This document shows positions 26,825 through 35,697 of a stretch of 64,000 nucleotides of DNA, one piece after another. The DNA comes from Pseudonocardia hierapolitana (GTDB taxonomy: Bacteria; Actinomycetota; Actinomycetes; Mycobacteriales; Pseudonocardiaceae). The notes beneath the pieces were generated by a model, which ran no database searches, was not told the DNA's origin, and was given only the letters and a program-made list of their open reading frames with translations. The stretch's first letter is position 1. The number at the start of each line of letters is the position of its first letter. The stretch is from positions 1,240,001 through 1,304,000 of the forward strand of contig NZ_VIWU01000001.1 in NCBI RefSeq assembly GCF_007994075.1, written 5' to 3'. The translations under genes and the position numbers were made by a program.

Positions 26825-27804
26825 GCCGAACCAGGCGCGCGCCGCTCGCGGACGACCGCGAGCGCGACGTCGACGAACACCTCGTGGCGTCGATCGATCC
26901 CGTCCGCGCCTATCTGCGACTCATCGGCCGGACCGCGCTGCTGTCGGCCGGCGAGGAGATCGAGCTGGCCCAGCGGATCGAGGTCGGTGTCTACGCCGCA
27001 GCTCGACTCAGCCGGCCCGCCGATGAGTTCCCGGCCTCCACCGCGACCAGGCGGGAGCTGCACTGGCTCGCGCGGGACGGGATGCGCGCGAAGACCCACC
27101 TGATCGAAGCGAACCTGCGGCTGGTCGCGTCGGTGGCGAAGCGCTATTCCGGCCGCGGCATCCCCTTCCTCGACCTCGTCCAGGAAGGCAACATCGGCCT
27201 CATCCGTGCGGTCGAGAAGTTCGACTACGCCAAGGGCTACAAGTTCTCCACCTACGCCACCTGGTGGATCCGCCAGGCGGTCAGCCGCAGCCTGGCCGAC
27301 CAGTCCCGCGTCATCCGCATCCCCGTGCACGTGGGCGAGCTGCTCAGCAAGCTGTACCTCCGACGCCGCGACCTGCTCGTCCAGCTCGGCCGCGACCCCA
27401 CGGTCGACGAGCTGGCCGCGGAGATGTCGATCAGCCCGGCGAAGGTCCGCGAGATCGAGCACTACGCCCGCGACCCGATCTCGCTCGACCTCACCCTCGG
27501 CCACGAGAACGACACCAGCCTCGGCGACCTCATCCAGGACACCAGCGCGGTGGCCGCCGACGAGGCGGCGGCATCGGCCGTCCTCCGGAACGAGATCCGA
27601 GAGGTGCTGGCCACCCTGTCCCAACGCGAAGCCGACATCCTCCGGCTGCGGTTCGGGTTCACCGACGGCCGGCCGCGCACCCTCGACGAGATCAGCCGGA
27701 TCCACGGGGTCACCCGCGAACGGATCCGGCAGATCGAGGCCAGGACCATGACCAAGCTGCGCCACCCCTCCCGGACGGGAAGCCTCCGCGACTACCTCAC
27801 CTGA
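26821..27804 (+). CDS. RNA polymerase sigma factor, sigma-70 group 2 (SigB/HrdB-like)
   Basis: 327 aa with region 1.2 ([29 protein letters not shown]), the core region 2 ([20 protein letters not shown] ... [20 protein letters not shown] ... [12 protein letters not shown]), region 3 ([11 protein letters not shown]) and region 4 ([17 protein letters not shown] ... [12 protein letters not shown]). There is no long region 1.1, so it is a group-2 rather than principal sigma factor, probably for stress or stationary phase. It is coupled to the small protein upstream. Confidence 0.94.
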   Translation: MSRTRRAPLADDRERDVDEHLVASIDPVRAYLRLIGRTALLSAGEEIELAQRIEVGVYAAARLSRPADEFPASTATRRELHWLARDGMRAKTHLIEANLRLVASVAKRYSGRGIPFLDLVQEGNIGLIRAVEKFDYAKGYKFSTYATWWIRQAVSRSLADQSRVIRIPVHVGELLSKLYLRRRDLLVQLGRDPTVDELAAEMSISPAKVREIEHYARDPISLDLTLGHENDTSLGDLIQDTSAVAADEAAASAVLRNEIREVLATLSQREADILRLRFGFTDGRPRTLDEISRIHGVTRERIRQIEARTMTKLRHPSRTGSLRDYLT

Positions 27805-27845
27805 GCGGAATCACCCGGCGCGATGAGCTGTTGGACAGATCGTCC

Positions 27846-27863
27846 CGCAGACAATAGTCTGCG
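27846..27863. promoter_or_regulatory. Inverted repeat CGCAGAC-AATA-GTCTGCG
   Basis: Perfect 7-bp arms around AATA, 26 bp before the flavin oxidoreductase start and 41 bp after the sigma-factor stop. It is more likely an operator for the downstream gene than a terminator, given the short stem and position. Confidence 0.5.
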
Positions 27864-27889
27864 AAGCAGCACATCTCGAACGAGGGACC

Positions 27890-28789
27890 ATGACGGACTA
27901 CGGACACGACCTGCGTTTCGGGTCGTTCATCACTCCGGCGAACGCGGCACCGCAGCAGGCCGTCGAGGCGGCGCAGGCCGCGGAGGAAGCCGGGCTCGAT
28001 CTCGCGACGTTCCAGGACCATCCCTACCAGCCCCGGTTCCTGGACACCTGGACGTTGCTCAGCTACGTCGCAGCGCGGACCCGGCGCATCAGCCTGTCGG
28101 GCAACGTGCTCAACCTCCCGCTGCGCCCGCCTGCCGTGCTGGCGCGGGCCGCGGCGAGCCTCGACCTGCTCAGCGGTGGGCGGTTCGAGCTCGGGCTCGG
28201 GGCCGGCGGGTTCTGGGACGCCATCGAGGCGATGGGCGGGCGGCGGCTGTCGCCCGGGCAGGCCGTGGACGCGCTCGGCGAGGCCGTCGACGTCATCCGG
28301 GGCGTCTGGGACGCGGGCAACCGCGAGCCGCTGCGGATCGACGGCACCTACTACCGGGTCGACGGCGCCAAGCGGGGGCCTGCGCCCGCCCACCCGATCG
28401 GCATCTGGCTCGGCGCGTACAAACCGCGGATGCTGCGGCTGATCGGGCGCAAGGCCGACGGCTGGCTGCCCACGCTCGCGTACCTGGGCTCGCTGCAGGC
28501 CCTCGCCGACGGCAACGCCGTGATCGACGAGGCCGCGGCCGAGGCCGGTCGGGACCCGCGGGTGATCCGGCGCCAGCTCAACGTCGGCGGCCGGTTCCGC
28601 ACGGACTCGAGCGACCAGCTGCTCACCGGCCCACCCGGGCAGTGGGCCGAGCAGCTCGCGGCGCTGGCGCTCGAGTACGGCGTGGCCGACTTCATCCTCA
28701 CGAGCGACGACCCTCAGGCGATCGCGGTCTTCGGCAAGGAGGTCGCGCCCGCTGTCCGCGACCTGGTCACGGCCGAGCGTGCCCGATGA
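27890..28789 (+). CDS. LLM-class flavin-dependent oxidoreductase
   Basis: 299-aa luciferase-like barrel protein (LRFGSFITPANAAPQQAVEAA, FQDHPYQPRFLDTWTLLSYV, ISLSGNVLNLPLRPPAVLAR, GGRFELGLGAGGFWDAIEAMGG). The family uses FMN with a reductase or the deazaflavin F420; the type is not decided by sequence alone. The ATG at 27890 follows GAGGGACC. It overlaps the next gene by ATGA at 28786-28789, so this protein and the berberine-bridge-type oxidase are co-translated. Confidence 0.9.
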   Translation: MTDYGHDLRFGSFITPANAAPQQAVEAAQAAEEAGLDLATFQDHPYQPRFLDTWTLLSYVAARTRRISLSGNVLNLPLRPPAVLARAAASLDLLSGGRFELGLGAGGFWDAIEAMGGRRLSPGQAVDALGEAVDVIRGVWDAGNREPLRIDGTYYRVDGAKRGPAPAHPIGIWLGAYKPRMLRLIGRKADGWLPTLAYLGSLQALADGNAVIDEAAAEAGRDPRVIRRQLNVGGRFRTDSSDQLLTGPPGQWAEQLAALALEYGVADFILTSDDPQAIAVFGKEVAPAVRDLVTAERAR

Positions 28790-30177
28790 CGAGAACGACC
28801 GACTGCCGCAGCGCCGCGGTGCGCGCCCACCGCCTACCCGGGATCGACTACGACGCGATCCCGGCGACGCTCGCCGAGGCGGCCGTCGAGCCGGGCGATG
28901 TGCAGTACGCGAGCGTCCGCTCGAACTACCTGCGCGGCGGCTCGCCAGGGCTCGTCCTCCGGCCGCGCACCACCTCGGAGGTGGTGGACGCGCTCGGGTT
29001 CGCGCGGCGTCACGACGTCCCGCTCGGCGTGCGCAGCGGCGGACACGGCATCAGCGGGCGCTCCACCAACGACGGCGGGATCGTCATCGACCTGGCGGCG
29101 CTGAACGGGATCGAGGTGCTGGACGCCGCCACCCGTCGCGTCCGGATCGGCCCCGGGGCACGGTGGGGCGAGGTCGCGCAGGCCCTGCACTCGTACGGCT
29201 GGGCGATCACCTCGGGCGACTACGGCGGCGTCGGCGTCGGCGGGCTCGCGACCGCAGGCGGGATCGGGTTCCTCGCCCGCGAACACGGGCTGACCATCGA
29301 CCACATCCGCGCCGTCGAGGTGGTGCTGGCCGACGGCTCGGTCGTGCGCGCCGACGAGCACCACCACCCGGACCTGTTCTGGGGCGTGCGCGGCGCCGGG
29401 TCGGCGCTGGGGATCGTCACGTCGTTCGAGTTCGAGGCCGACGAGGTCGGCGAGCTCGGGTTCGCCCAGCTCACCCTGGACGCGTCGGACACGGCGGGGC
29501 TGCTGCGCGCGTACGGCTCGGTGGTCGAGGCCGCGCCCCGCGACCTGACCGCGTTCCTGATCCTCGGCCCGCCGCGCCGCGGCCGCCCGGCCCTCGCGAC
29601 GATCATGGCCGCCGTCGACTCGGCGGACCCGGACACGATCGTCGAACGGCTGCAGCCCCTCGCCGGCATCGGGCCGCTGCTCGCCCAGCAGGTGGTGCTG
29701 ACGCCGTACCCGGGGATCGTGAGCCTGCCCGAGCCGGGCCCGCACCACGGTCGGGGCGAGCCGGTGACGCGGTCGGCCCTGGTGGAGCACATCACGCCCG
29801 AGTTCGCGCGTGCGGCGGAGGACTTCCTGCACAGCGGTGCGACGTACTTCCTGCAGCTCCGCTCCGTCGGCGGTGCCGTCGCCGACGTCCCGCCGGACGC
29901 CACGGCCTACGCCCACCGCTCGGCCAACTTCTCCGCGGTCGCGTTCGGTGCCGACCGGCGCCGGCTCGACGCGGCATGGGACGAGATGACCGGGCACTTC
30001 AGCGGCCTGTACTGGAGCTTCGAGACCGACCGCAGGCCCGGCCGGCTGCTCGACGCCTACCCGCCCGCGACACTGCGGCGGCTGCAGGCGGCGAAGTGCC
30101 GGTACGACCCCGACGGCGTGTTCCGCGACAACGTCGTGGTCCCCGCCCCCGACGAGGGTGAGCTGGTGGCGTCCTGA
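28786..30177 (+). CDS. FAD-linked oxidase, berberine-bridge (BBE) type
   Basis: 463 aa. The FAD-binding-4 domain includes SGGHGISGRST with the His used for covalent flavin attachment (H87). The usual second anchor Cys in the downstream loop is absent (SGDYGGVGVGG), so flavin would be singly linked. The C-terminus is the BBE domain, ending YDPDGVFRDN, which closes over FAD. Its ATG overlaps the LLM oxidoreductase stop, so the two flavoproteins probably act on one substrate in turn. That substrate is unknown. Confidence 0.92.
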   Translation: MTRTTDCRSAAVRAHRLPGIDYDAIPATLAEAAVEPGDVQYASVRSNYLRGGSPGLVLRPRTTSEVVDALGFARRHDVPLGVRSGGHGISGRSTNDGGIVIDLAALNGIEVLDAATRRVRIGPGARWGEVAQALHSYGWAITSGDYGGVGVGGLATAGGIGFLAREHGLTIDHIRAVEVVLADGSVVRADEHHHPDLFWGVRGAGSALGIVTSFEFEADEVGELGFAQLTLDASDTAGLLRAYGSVVEAAPRDLTAFLILGPPRRGRPALATIMAAVDSADPDTIVERLQPLAGIGPLLAQQVVLTPYPGIVSLPEPGPHHGRGEPVTRSALVEHITPEFARAAEDFLHSGATYFLQLRSVGGAVADVPPDATAYAHRSANFSAVAFGADRRRLDAAWDEMTGHFSGLYWSFETDRRPGRLLDAYPPATLRRLQAAKCRYDPDGVFRDNVVVPAPDEGELVAS

Positions 30178-30234
30178 CCGCGGTGTGACCTGCGGTGCCG
30201 GAAAGGCGGCGGCGAGAGGCCGAGACATGTGCGG

Positions 30235-30855
30235 CTACCGGGAGGCGCTGCTCGTCCCGGAGGTGCGGGCGAGCCTGCGGCTCTCGAGGACTGCCGCGAG
30301 CGCGAACCCACCGCCGCCCGCGATGGCGAGGACCCAGAACAGGCCCGGGATGCCGAGGAAGAGCGCGGCGGTGGAGGTCAGGGCGAGCCACGTGCCGAGG
30401 CCGTAGTGCAGGACGTTGCGGCGCGTGGCGCCTTCCCCGAGGTAGAGCACGCCGACGAGGAAGCCGGCCATGGTCGGCCAGAGCATCGTCTGCAGGTCGG
30501 GCCTGTCCAATTCGGCGGCGAGACCGGTGATGGCGAGGAAGAGCGCGGCGAAGCCGCTGATCCACGAGAGCCCGAGCAGCCTCCCGGAGAGCGCCTCGTG
30601 CCGACCGGCACCGCGCTGTGCGCGGCCGGCCGCGAGCACGGCGAGGAGGGTGCCGGCGACGAGCCCGGCGCCGAGGAGGCCCATCGGCAGCCACGCGGGC
30701 AGGGCGATCAGCGGGTCGGGTCCCGTCGAGACGGCTGATGCGCCGTGTCCGAGGACGTAGGCGAGCCCGAAACCGGCGTAGGCGGCGCGGCTGTCGATGT
30801 CGCCGGTGGTGGCGGGGCGGACGGCAGCAGGGGCGGGCAGGACGGCGGTGGTCAT
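30235..30855 (-). CDS. Polytopic membrane protein of unknown function
   Basis: 206 aa with about six hydrophobic segments (AAYAGFGLAYVLGHGASAV, PMGLLGAGLVAGTLLAVL, LSWISGFAALFLAITGLAAE, WPTMAGFLVGVLYLG, LALTSTAALFLGIPGLFWVL, and a last one before a basic tail). No catalytic motif is seen. The ATG at 30855 follows CGGAGA. It lies 62 bp after the quinone oxidoreductase gene on the same strand and is probably co-transcribed with it and controlled by the divergent TetR. Confidence 0.75.
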   Translation of the reverse strand: MTTAVLPAPAAVRPATTGDIDSRAAYAGFGLAYVLGHGASAVSTGPDPLIALPAWLPMGLLGAGLVAGTLLAVLAAGRAQRGAGRHEALSGRLLGLSWISGFAALFLAITGLAAELDRPDLQTMLWPTMAGFLVGVLYLGEGATRRNVLHYGLGTWLALTSTAALFLGIPGLFWVLAIAGGGGFALAAVLESRRLARTSGTSSASR

Positions 30856-30863
30856 GATGTCTC

Positions 30864-30890
30864 CGATCTGGTCGATCTGGTCGATCTGGT
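30864..30890. repeat. Three tandem copies of GATCTGGTC
   Basis: Perfect 9-bp unit repeated three times just upstream of the membrane-protein start. It may be a slippage-prone leader or chance expansion. On the minus strand the unit would encode Asp-Gln-Ile repeats if translation began earlier. Confidence 0.6.
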
Positions 30891-30917
30891 CGGGTGCGTC
30901 GGCGGGTGACACGACGA

Positions 30918-31955
30918 TCAGGCGTCCGGGAGGATGACGACCTTGCCGGCGACCGTGCGCGACTCGGCCAGCGCGAGTGCCGATCCGGCCTCCGACAGCG
31001 GGAACCGCGCGGCGACCTGCGCGGTGAGGACACCGTCGGCCAGCAGCCCCAGCACCGAGGTGAGGTCCTCGCGCAACCGGGCCCGGAAGGAGTCGAGGCG
31101 GTGCCGGCCGGCCCAGAAGTTGTAGAACCGCGCCGACCTGCCGTTGGGCAGCAGGTTCCACATCAGCAGCCGGGCGAACAGCTTCAGCACCGGGAGCCGG
31201 GAGTTGCCCTCCTCGTTCTTCGTGGCCGCGGTTCCGTAGGACACCAGCGTCCCGCCGCGGCGCAGCAGCCGCCACGACTCGGTGATCCCGGGGCCGCCGA
31301 CGTGGTCGAACACCGCGTCCACGCCGTCCGGCGCGATCTCGCGGATCCGCTGGTACATGTGCGGATCGCGGTAGTCGACCGGGATCACGTCGAGCTCGCG
31401 CAGCGCGGCGTGGTGACGCTCCGACGCCGTACCGATCACCCTGATCCCGGCGTGGCGGGCCAGCTGCACGAGCGTCGTCCCGACGCCACCGTTGGCGCCC
31501 AGCACCACGATCGTCGCTCCGGAGCGGACCCGGGCGGTGCGGTGCAGCATCTGCCAGGCCGTGATCCCGTTGACGACCACGGTCTCGGCGTCGGCCACGT
31601 CCACGCCCTCGGGCACGGGCACCAGGTCGGCGGCGTCGATCAGCTGGTGGGACGCCCAGCTCCCGATCTTGGTGGCCGCGGCGAACCGGCGCCCGACCAT
31701 GGCGGGGTCAACGTCGGGACCGGTTGCGGTGACGGTGCCGACGACGTCGTAGCCGGGCACGAACGGGAACGGCGGCTGGTCGTAGTACTTGCCCAGGCGC
31801 ATCTGCTGCTCGGCGAACGACACGCCGGTCGCGTCCATCCGCAGGACGACCTGACCCGCGTCCGGCGCCGGGAGGTCGCGGGTGCGGATCTGCAGACCAC
31901 TCGGCTCGACCCGGCCCGGCAGGACGATCTCGGTGGTGACGGTGGTGCGGCCCAT
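30918..31955 (-). CDS. Zinc-independent NADPH:quinone oxidoreductase-like (MDR) protein
   Basis: 345 aa, medium-chain dehydrogenase fold. The N-terminal GroES part has LPAPDAGQVVLRMDATGVSFAE ... QPPFPFVPGYDVVGTV, and the Rossmann part has IVVLGANGGVGTTLVQLARHAG. The metal-ligand cysteines of alcohol dehydrogenases are missing, as in QOR/zeta-crystallin proteins. The ATG at 31955 is well placed. It is divergent from a TetR gene across a palindrome-bearing gap, the usual layout for a quinone or aldehyde response. Confidence 0.92.
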   Translation of the reverse strand: MGRTTVTTEIVLPGRVEPSGLQIRTRDLPAPDAGQVVLRMDATGVSFAEQQMRLGKYYDQPPFPFVPGYDVVGTVTATGPDVDPAMVGRRFAAATKIGSWASHQLIDAADLVPVPEGVDVADAETVVVNGITAWQMLHRTARVRSGATIVVLGANGGVGTTLVQLARHAGIRVIGTASERHHAALRELDVIPVDYRDPHMYQRIREIAPDGVDAVFDHVGGPGITESWRLLRRGGTLVSYGTAATKNEEGNSRLPVLKLFARLLMWNLLPNGRSARFYNFWAGRHRLDSFRARLREDLTSVLGLLADGVLTAQVAARFPLSEAGSALALAESRTVAGKVVILPDA

Positions 31956-31988
31956 CGCAGGCTCCGTTCGACTCAGTGAGCTAACGGA

Positions 31989-32000
31989 CGTAAGCTTACG
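31989..32000. promoter_or_regulatory. Palindrome CGTAAGCTTACG, putative TetR operator
   Basis: Perfect 12-bp palindrome in the divergent region. A related GTGTAAGCTGACGC lies closer to the TetR start (about 32047-32060). Two such sites would let one repressor control both directions. Confidence 0.6.
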
Positions 32001-32061
32001 CACGTTCTTCTCGCGGCTGCAAGAGTTAACAGGCATAAGTTTTCAGGTGTAAGCTGACGCC

Positions 32062-32703
32062 ATGGCAGAGGAGTCGACCGCAACCGCACCCCGCGCCCGC
32101 AACCGCCGCGGCGAGGGGGGCCGGTTGCGGGAAGAGATCGTGGCCGGCGCCGTCGCGCTGCTCGACGAGACGGGCGACGAGACGTCCGTGACCCTGCGAG
32201 CGGTCGCCCGCCGGGTCGGCATCTCGGCTCCCTCGATCTACCGCCACTTCGCCGACCAGCCCAGCATCATGCTTGCCGTCGTCCAGCGGGCCTTCGACGA
32301 GCTGGACGCGGCACTGCGCGGCGCATGGGAAGCCGCGGGGGACGATCCGCGAACGCGGCTCTTCGCCGTCTGCACCGGCTACCTGGAGTTCGCGCGGACG
32401 CATCCCGGGCGGTACCGCACGATGTTCGGCGGGCTCTGGATGCCCGATCTGGAGGCGAGCTCGGTGACCGAGGCCGACATGCAGGCACTGGGCCAGGGCA
32501 GCCTGCAGCTGCTCAACGACGTCCTGGGCGACTGCGTCGCCGCGGGCATCGCCACCAGCACCGACCTGTCCGCCGATACGATCGCGCTGTGGGTGGGCCT
32601 GCACGGGCTGGCCCACCAGCAGTCGGTGACCGTCAGCTTCCCGTGGCCGCCGGACATCGACGCACGCCTCATCGCCACGCTGGCGCATCTGGCGGACGGT
32701 TGA
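32062..32703 (+). CDS. TetR-family transcriptional regulator
   Basis: 213 aa with the HTH REEIVAGAVALLDETGDE ... LRAVARRVGISAPSIYRHFAD at residues 23-66 and a C-terminal TetR_C_13/WHG-type ligand domain (FARTHPGRYRTMFGGLW). The ATG at 32062 lies 106 bp from the divergent quinone-oxidoreductase gene, which is the obvious target together with the membrane protein behind it. Confidence 0.91.
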   Translation: MAEESTATAPRARNRRGEGGRLREEIVAGAVALLDETGDETSVTLRAVARRVGISAPSIYRHFADQPSIMLAVVQRAFDELDAALRGAWEAAGDDPRTRLFAVCTGYLEFARTHPGRYRTMFGGLWMPDLEASSVTEADMQALGQGSLQLLNDVLGDCVAAGIATSTDLSADTIALWVGLHGLAHQQSVTVSFPWPPDIDARLIATLAHLADG

Positions 32704-32839
32704 GGCAGGCCGAGGCTCTTACCTGAGCCACCCCTGCCCGTAGGTGCGATGACAGGGCGGGGAAAGCGGTGGCAGGCACCGTCTCGGGTGCCGGGCGGCG
32801 TTTCCGCCATCCGGGTCTCCGAGCATCAGAGGAAGTCCG

Positions 32840-33268
32840 ATGGCTGACATCCAGTTCCCGAACGTACCGCTCACCGGCGGGCCCGCGACCATGCTGGTCA
32901 AGGACAACAACGGCGCGCCCGCGACCGTTCTCGAGGCAGGACTCGACTTCGCCATCGACGTGTCGTGGACGATCGACCCGCTCGCCGCGTTGCTCCTCGG
33001 CGGTCAGTGGGAGCTGACGGCTTACGTCGAAGGCATCGGCGGCACGGCGTTCGAAGGCCAGGTCGGTGCGACCGTGACCGTCCCGCTGAACGGCGGACAG
33101 ACGTACGCCGCGACGATCACGGTCGTGGCGGGGACGCTGCCCGACAACCCGCAGCCGCCGGACGCCGGGGTGTACAAGCTGATCGTCGTGCTGCTGCACC
33201 GCAACTTCGCGGTGGTCAGCAACGTCGCCGCCGTGATGGAGCACCCCGACCTGCTGAAGATCGGCTGA
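32840..33268 (+). CDS. Conserved-looking hypothetical protein, beta-rich
   Basis: 142 aa with a clean AGAGGAAGT ribosome site and an even composition. Alternating hydrophobic strands (WELTAYVEGIGGTAFEGQV, VTVPLNGGQTYAATITVVAG, GVYKLIVVLLHRNFAVVS) suggest a beta-sandwich. No signal peptide, cysteine or known motif. It faces, tail to tail, the small-protein/SARP operon 24 bp away. I do not recognise the family. Confidence 0.7.
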   Translation: MADIQFPNVPLTGGPATMLVKDNNGAPATVLEAGLDFAIDVSWTIDPLAALLLGGQWELTAYVEGIGGTAFEGQVGATVTVPLNGGQTYAATITVVAGTLPDNPQPPDAGVYKLIVVLLHRNFAVVSNVAAVMEHPDLLKIG

Positions 33269-33292
33269 CGACGGCCACCGGTCCGGGTGGCC

Positions 33293-33493
33293 TCAGGTCA
33301 TCCGGACCTGCGGCAGGTCCAGCTCGACCCCACCGACGCCACCGCGATGGCTCGCCGTGGCGTCGCCGCGGTCGATCACCGAGTACCGGCCCTCCCGGTC
33401 GATCGCCATCCGCCTCCCGCAGCCGTCGACCACGCAGGTGAACAGCAGTCCGCCCGGCTGGGTGGTGACCTCGAGCTCGTGTGCGCCCGTCAT
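33293..33493 (-). CDS. Small cysteine-containing protein coupled to SARP gene
   Basis: 66 aa. CVVDGCGRRMAIDREGRYSV carries two cysteines and a conserved-looking beta-hairpin, followed by a Gly/His-rich stretch. Its ATG overlaps the stop of the SARP gene (ATGA at 33490-33493), so translation is coupled and it is unlikely to be a chance frame. Function unknown. A second tiny protein with a CxC motif sits beside the next SARP gene. Confidence 0.65.
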   Translation of the reverse strand: MTGAHELEVTTQPGGLLFTCVVDGCGRRMAIDREGRYSVIDRGDATASHRGGVGGVELDLPQVRMT

Positions 33494-34314
33494 GACGCCG
33501 AACGGTACGGCCCTGGTTTCCTGATCGCTTCGTAGAGTGCTGCGCTCTCGGCCGATGGCCCGATCCGGTACGTCCGCCAGAGCGTGCGGGCCATCCGCCG
33601 ATACTGCTCGAGCGCGAGGTGGCGTTGACCGGACGAGGCGAGGCATGCCATCAGGCCGCGGTTCACATCCTCGTCCGCGGGATCCACGACGAGCACGGCC
33701 CTGGCCAGAACAGCCGCGGCCCCGCAGTCTCCGCGCCGCAGGTAGATGTGCATCAGCCCACGCTGTGCCTCGATGGCCTCGCGGGCCAGTCGCTCACGCA
33801 CCGGCAAGGCCCAATCCACGTACAGGTCGTCGGCGAGGAAGACTCCGGCGTAGAGCTGGCAGATCATGCCGTACGCCTGTTCAGCCCGCACCGCGTCCCC
33901 GGCGGCGATCGCGCGCCGCGCCAGCGCGCCCGCCGCCTCGACCTGATCGACGTCGAGCCGGACGTCGGCGTCCCTACTGATTCCGTAGGTGTCGAAGTTG
34001 CGCTCCAGGAGCGCCTCGCCGCCCGCGGCGCGCAGCGCTGCACGGACCCGCGTGAGCGCGACGTGCAGGCTGTTCCGTGCCGCGGCGGGCGCGGCGTGGG
34101 GCCAGAAGATGTCCATCAACACATCACGGGGTATCCAGGCGCGGCGGTGGACGACGAGGTAGGCCACCAGCCCGCGGGTCCGGCGGCTGGACGCGGTGTC
34201 GACCATGCGTTCACCCACGCTGATCCGGCATCCACCCAACAGCGCCGCGGCGACCACCGGTCCTCGACGCGCCTCGTTCGTCCTGGACACCTCGCCGTCG
34301 ATGCGACTCTTCAC
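33490..34314 (-). CDS. SARP/BTAD-family transcriptional regulator
   Basis: 274 aa. The N-terminal winged HTH (LGGCRISVGERMVDTASSRRTRGLVAYLV ... RNSLHVALTRVRAAL) is joined to a bacterial transcriptional activation domain of TPR-like helices (VDQVEAAGALARRAIAAG ... LMHIYLRRGDCGAAAVLARAVL). This is the minimal SARP architecture without ATPase. The GTG at 34314 follows GGGAGGAAC. SARPs often switch on secondary metabolism, but no biosynthetic cluster is in the window. Confidence 0.88.
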   Translation of the reverse strand: MKSRIDGEVSRTNEARRGPVVAAALLGGCRISVGERMVDTASSRRTRGLVAYLVVHRRAWIPRDVLMDIFWPHAAPAAARNSLHVALTRVRAALRAAGGEALLERNFDTYGISRDADVRLDVDQVEAAGALARRAIAAGDAVRAEQAYGMICQLYAGVFLADDLYVDWALPVRERLAREAIEAQRGLMHIYLRRGDCGAAAVLARAVLVVDPADEDVNRGLMACLASSGQRHLALEQYRRMARTLWRTYRIGPSAESAALYEAIRKPGPYRSAS

Positions 34315-34368
34315 GGGCGTTCCTCCCTCGGCCCCACCCGAATGACTCTCGACCTGCTGACGTCGTCC

Positions 34369-34530
34369 TCAGTCGGGCATGAGTTCGATCCAGCCCCGCA
34401 CCACCGCAGGCGTCACGTTCTCGGCGAGTTCGGGGTGTGTCGACGCCACGTGCTGCAGCACCACCTCGACGACCCGGTCCTCGTCCTCGTTCCGCACCGA
34501 GAACCCGCATTCACAGTTCACCTGGTTCAT
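34369..34530 (-). CDS. DUF1059-like small protein
   Basis: 53 aa, MNQVNCECGFSVRNEDEDRV followed by a helix with HVASTHPE. The Cys-x-Cys and later His resemble DUF1059-family small proteins. GGAGGAGTC precedes the ATG at 34530. It sits between the two SARP genes on the same strand and is probably part of one transcript. Role unknown. Confidence 0.7.
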   Translation of the reverse strand: MNQVNCECGFSVRNEDEDRVVEVVLQHVASTHPELAENVTPAVVRGWIELMPD

Positions 34531-34565
34531 GACTCCTCCTGTCACCGCTGACTCCCACAGCCTCC

Positions 34566-35363
34566 TCATCGTCTTGCCCGGAACGTTGGCGAAACCTTGC
34601 CGTCCTGCTGCGGTCGGATCAGCCGGCTGAACAGGTCCCGGGTGGCCGGGCTCGGAGAAACGCCGAGGTCGTCCCGCAGCGCCCGTCTGAGCTGGTCGTA
34701 CACCACGACAGCCGTGGCACGGTCGCCCCGCTGGGCGAGCGCGCGCATCAGCAGGCCGTACCCGACCTCGGACAGGGGCTGGAGCTCGACGAGCCGCCGG
34801 GCGCTGCGCTCGGCGCTGGGCAGCTCGGCGGGGCCGAGGTGCAGGCACGCCTCCGCGTAGCAGGCCAGCGCTCGTTCGTGGTCGTGCTGCGCGGTGCGGC
34901 GGCGCACGTCGACCCACGGGTGATCGAGACCGGACAGGAACTGCCGCTGGGTCACGAACAGCGTGCTCAGCGCCTGGGTCCAGGCTCGTGGCCAGTCCTG
35001 CCGGCTGGCCGCCACCTCGGCGTCGTGCAGAGCGGCGGCCGCCACGTCCGCGTCCACAACGGAGTGCGGCGGAAACACGATCTGCAGGCTCCCCCGGCCC
35101 CGGATCTCGATCGGTACCAGCACGGCCCTCGCCTTCGACAGCAGAGCAGCGAACCCGGCACCCGCGCCACCACCCGGGTCGGCCGGGTGCCACAGCACCT
35201 CGAGCAGCGCCGCCCGGTCAACCGCGGACAGGCGATGTGCGGCGAGGTACGCGACCAGCAGCCTGCCCCGCCGGCCGGGGAGGCTACGCTCCACCATCCG
35301 GCCGTCCACGCGAACCGCGAACCGCCCGTGCAGCTGGATCCTCGCCCGGGTCCCCTCTCCCAC
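34566..35363 (-). CDS. SARP/BTAD-family transcriptional regulator
   Basis: 265 aa: N-terminal wing-helix (IQLHGRFAVRVDGRMVERSLPGRRGRLLVAYLAAHR) and a BTAD (VVDADVAAAALHDAEVAASR ... LMRALAQRGDRATAVVVYDQLRRALRDDLGVSPSPATRDLFSRL). The last segment is the classic BTAD ending. The GTG at 35363, after TTGGGGG, is used because upstream sequence in this frame is low-complexity Arg/Gly. It is related in form to the SARP gene downstream, so the two may be an old duplication. Confidence 0.87.
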   Translation of the reverse strand: MGEGTRARIQLHGRFAVRVDGRMVERSLPGRRGRLLVAYLAAHRLSAVDRAALLEVLWHPADPGGGAGAGFAALLSKARAVLVPIEIRGRGSLQIVFPPHSVVDADVAAAALHDAEVAASRQDWPRAWTQALSTLFVTQRQFLSGLDHPWVDVRRRTAQHDHERALACYAEACLHLGPAELPSAERSARRLVELQPLSEVGYGLLMRALAQRGDRATAVVVYDQLRRALRDDLGVSPSPATRDLFSRLIRPQQDGKVSPTFRARR

Positions 35364-35422
35364 CGCGCACCCCCAAGCAACGGGGCCAGAGATACGGAAC
35401 GTCGCTGGGCGACGACGCGTCG

Positions 35423-35617
35423 TTACGCCATCGCCCCCGCCATGATCCCCGTCGCCAGAACCGGCACACGCTGGCGCACGGCGACCGGCGCCACGATGAG
35501 GACGGCCATCAGGTACGCGAGCCAGCCGTCCGCGCCGGTGCGGACCGCCGCGTCCACGGCGAGCGCGGTCAGCACCGCGGCCAGCGCGGCGTCGACGAGA
35601 ACGGCTTGGCGGACCAT
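35423..35617 (-). CDS. Small membrane protein, possibly a sensor-kinase N-terminal fragment
   Basis: 64 aa with two hydrophobic segments (VLVDAALAAVLTALAVDAAV and WLAYLMAVLIVAPVAVRQ). It resembles the first membrane pair of actinobacterial histidine kinases (DUF7134-like) but stops at once. Either a short stand-alone membrane protein or the stump of a deleted kinase gene. Weakly supported. Confidence 0.35.
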   Translation of the reverse strand: MVRQAVLVDAALAAVLTALAVDAAVRTGADGWLAYLMAVLIVAPVAVRQRVPVLATGIMAGAMA

Positions 35618-35697
35618 TCGCGCGAACAGACGCTAGGCCTTGCGGATCACGGTATCGCCGCCTCCCGGAGGTATCCGGCGTTACCACCACGGGGTAG

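Noticed and set aside
33490..35363. SARP pair as part of an antibiotic cluster
   Set aside because: No polyketide, peptide or terpene synthase genes lie in the window.
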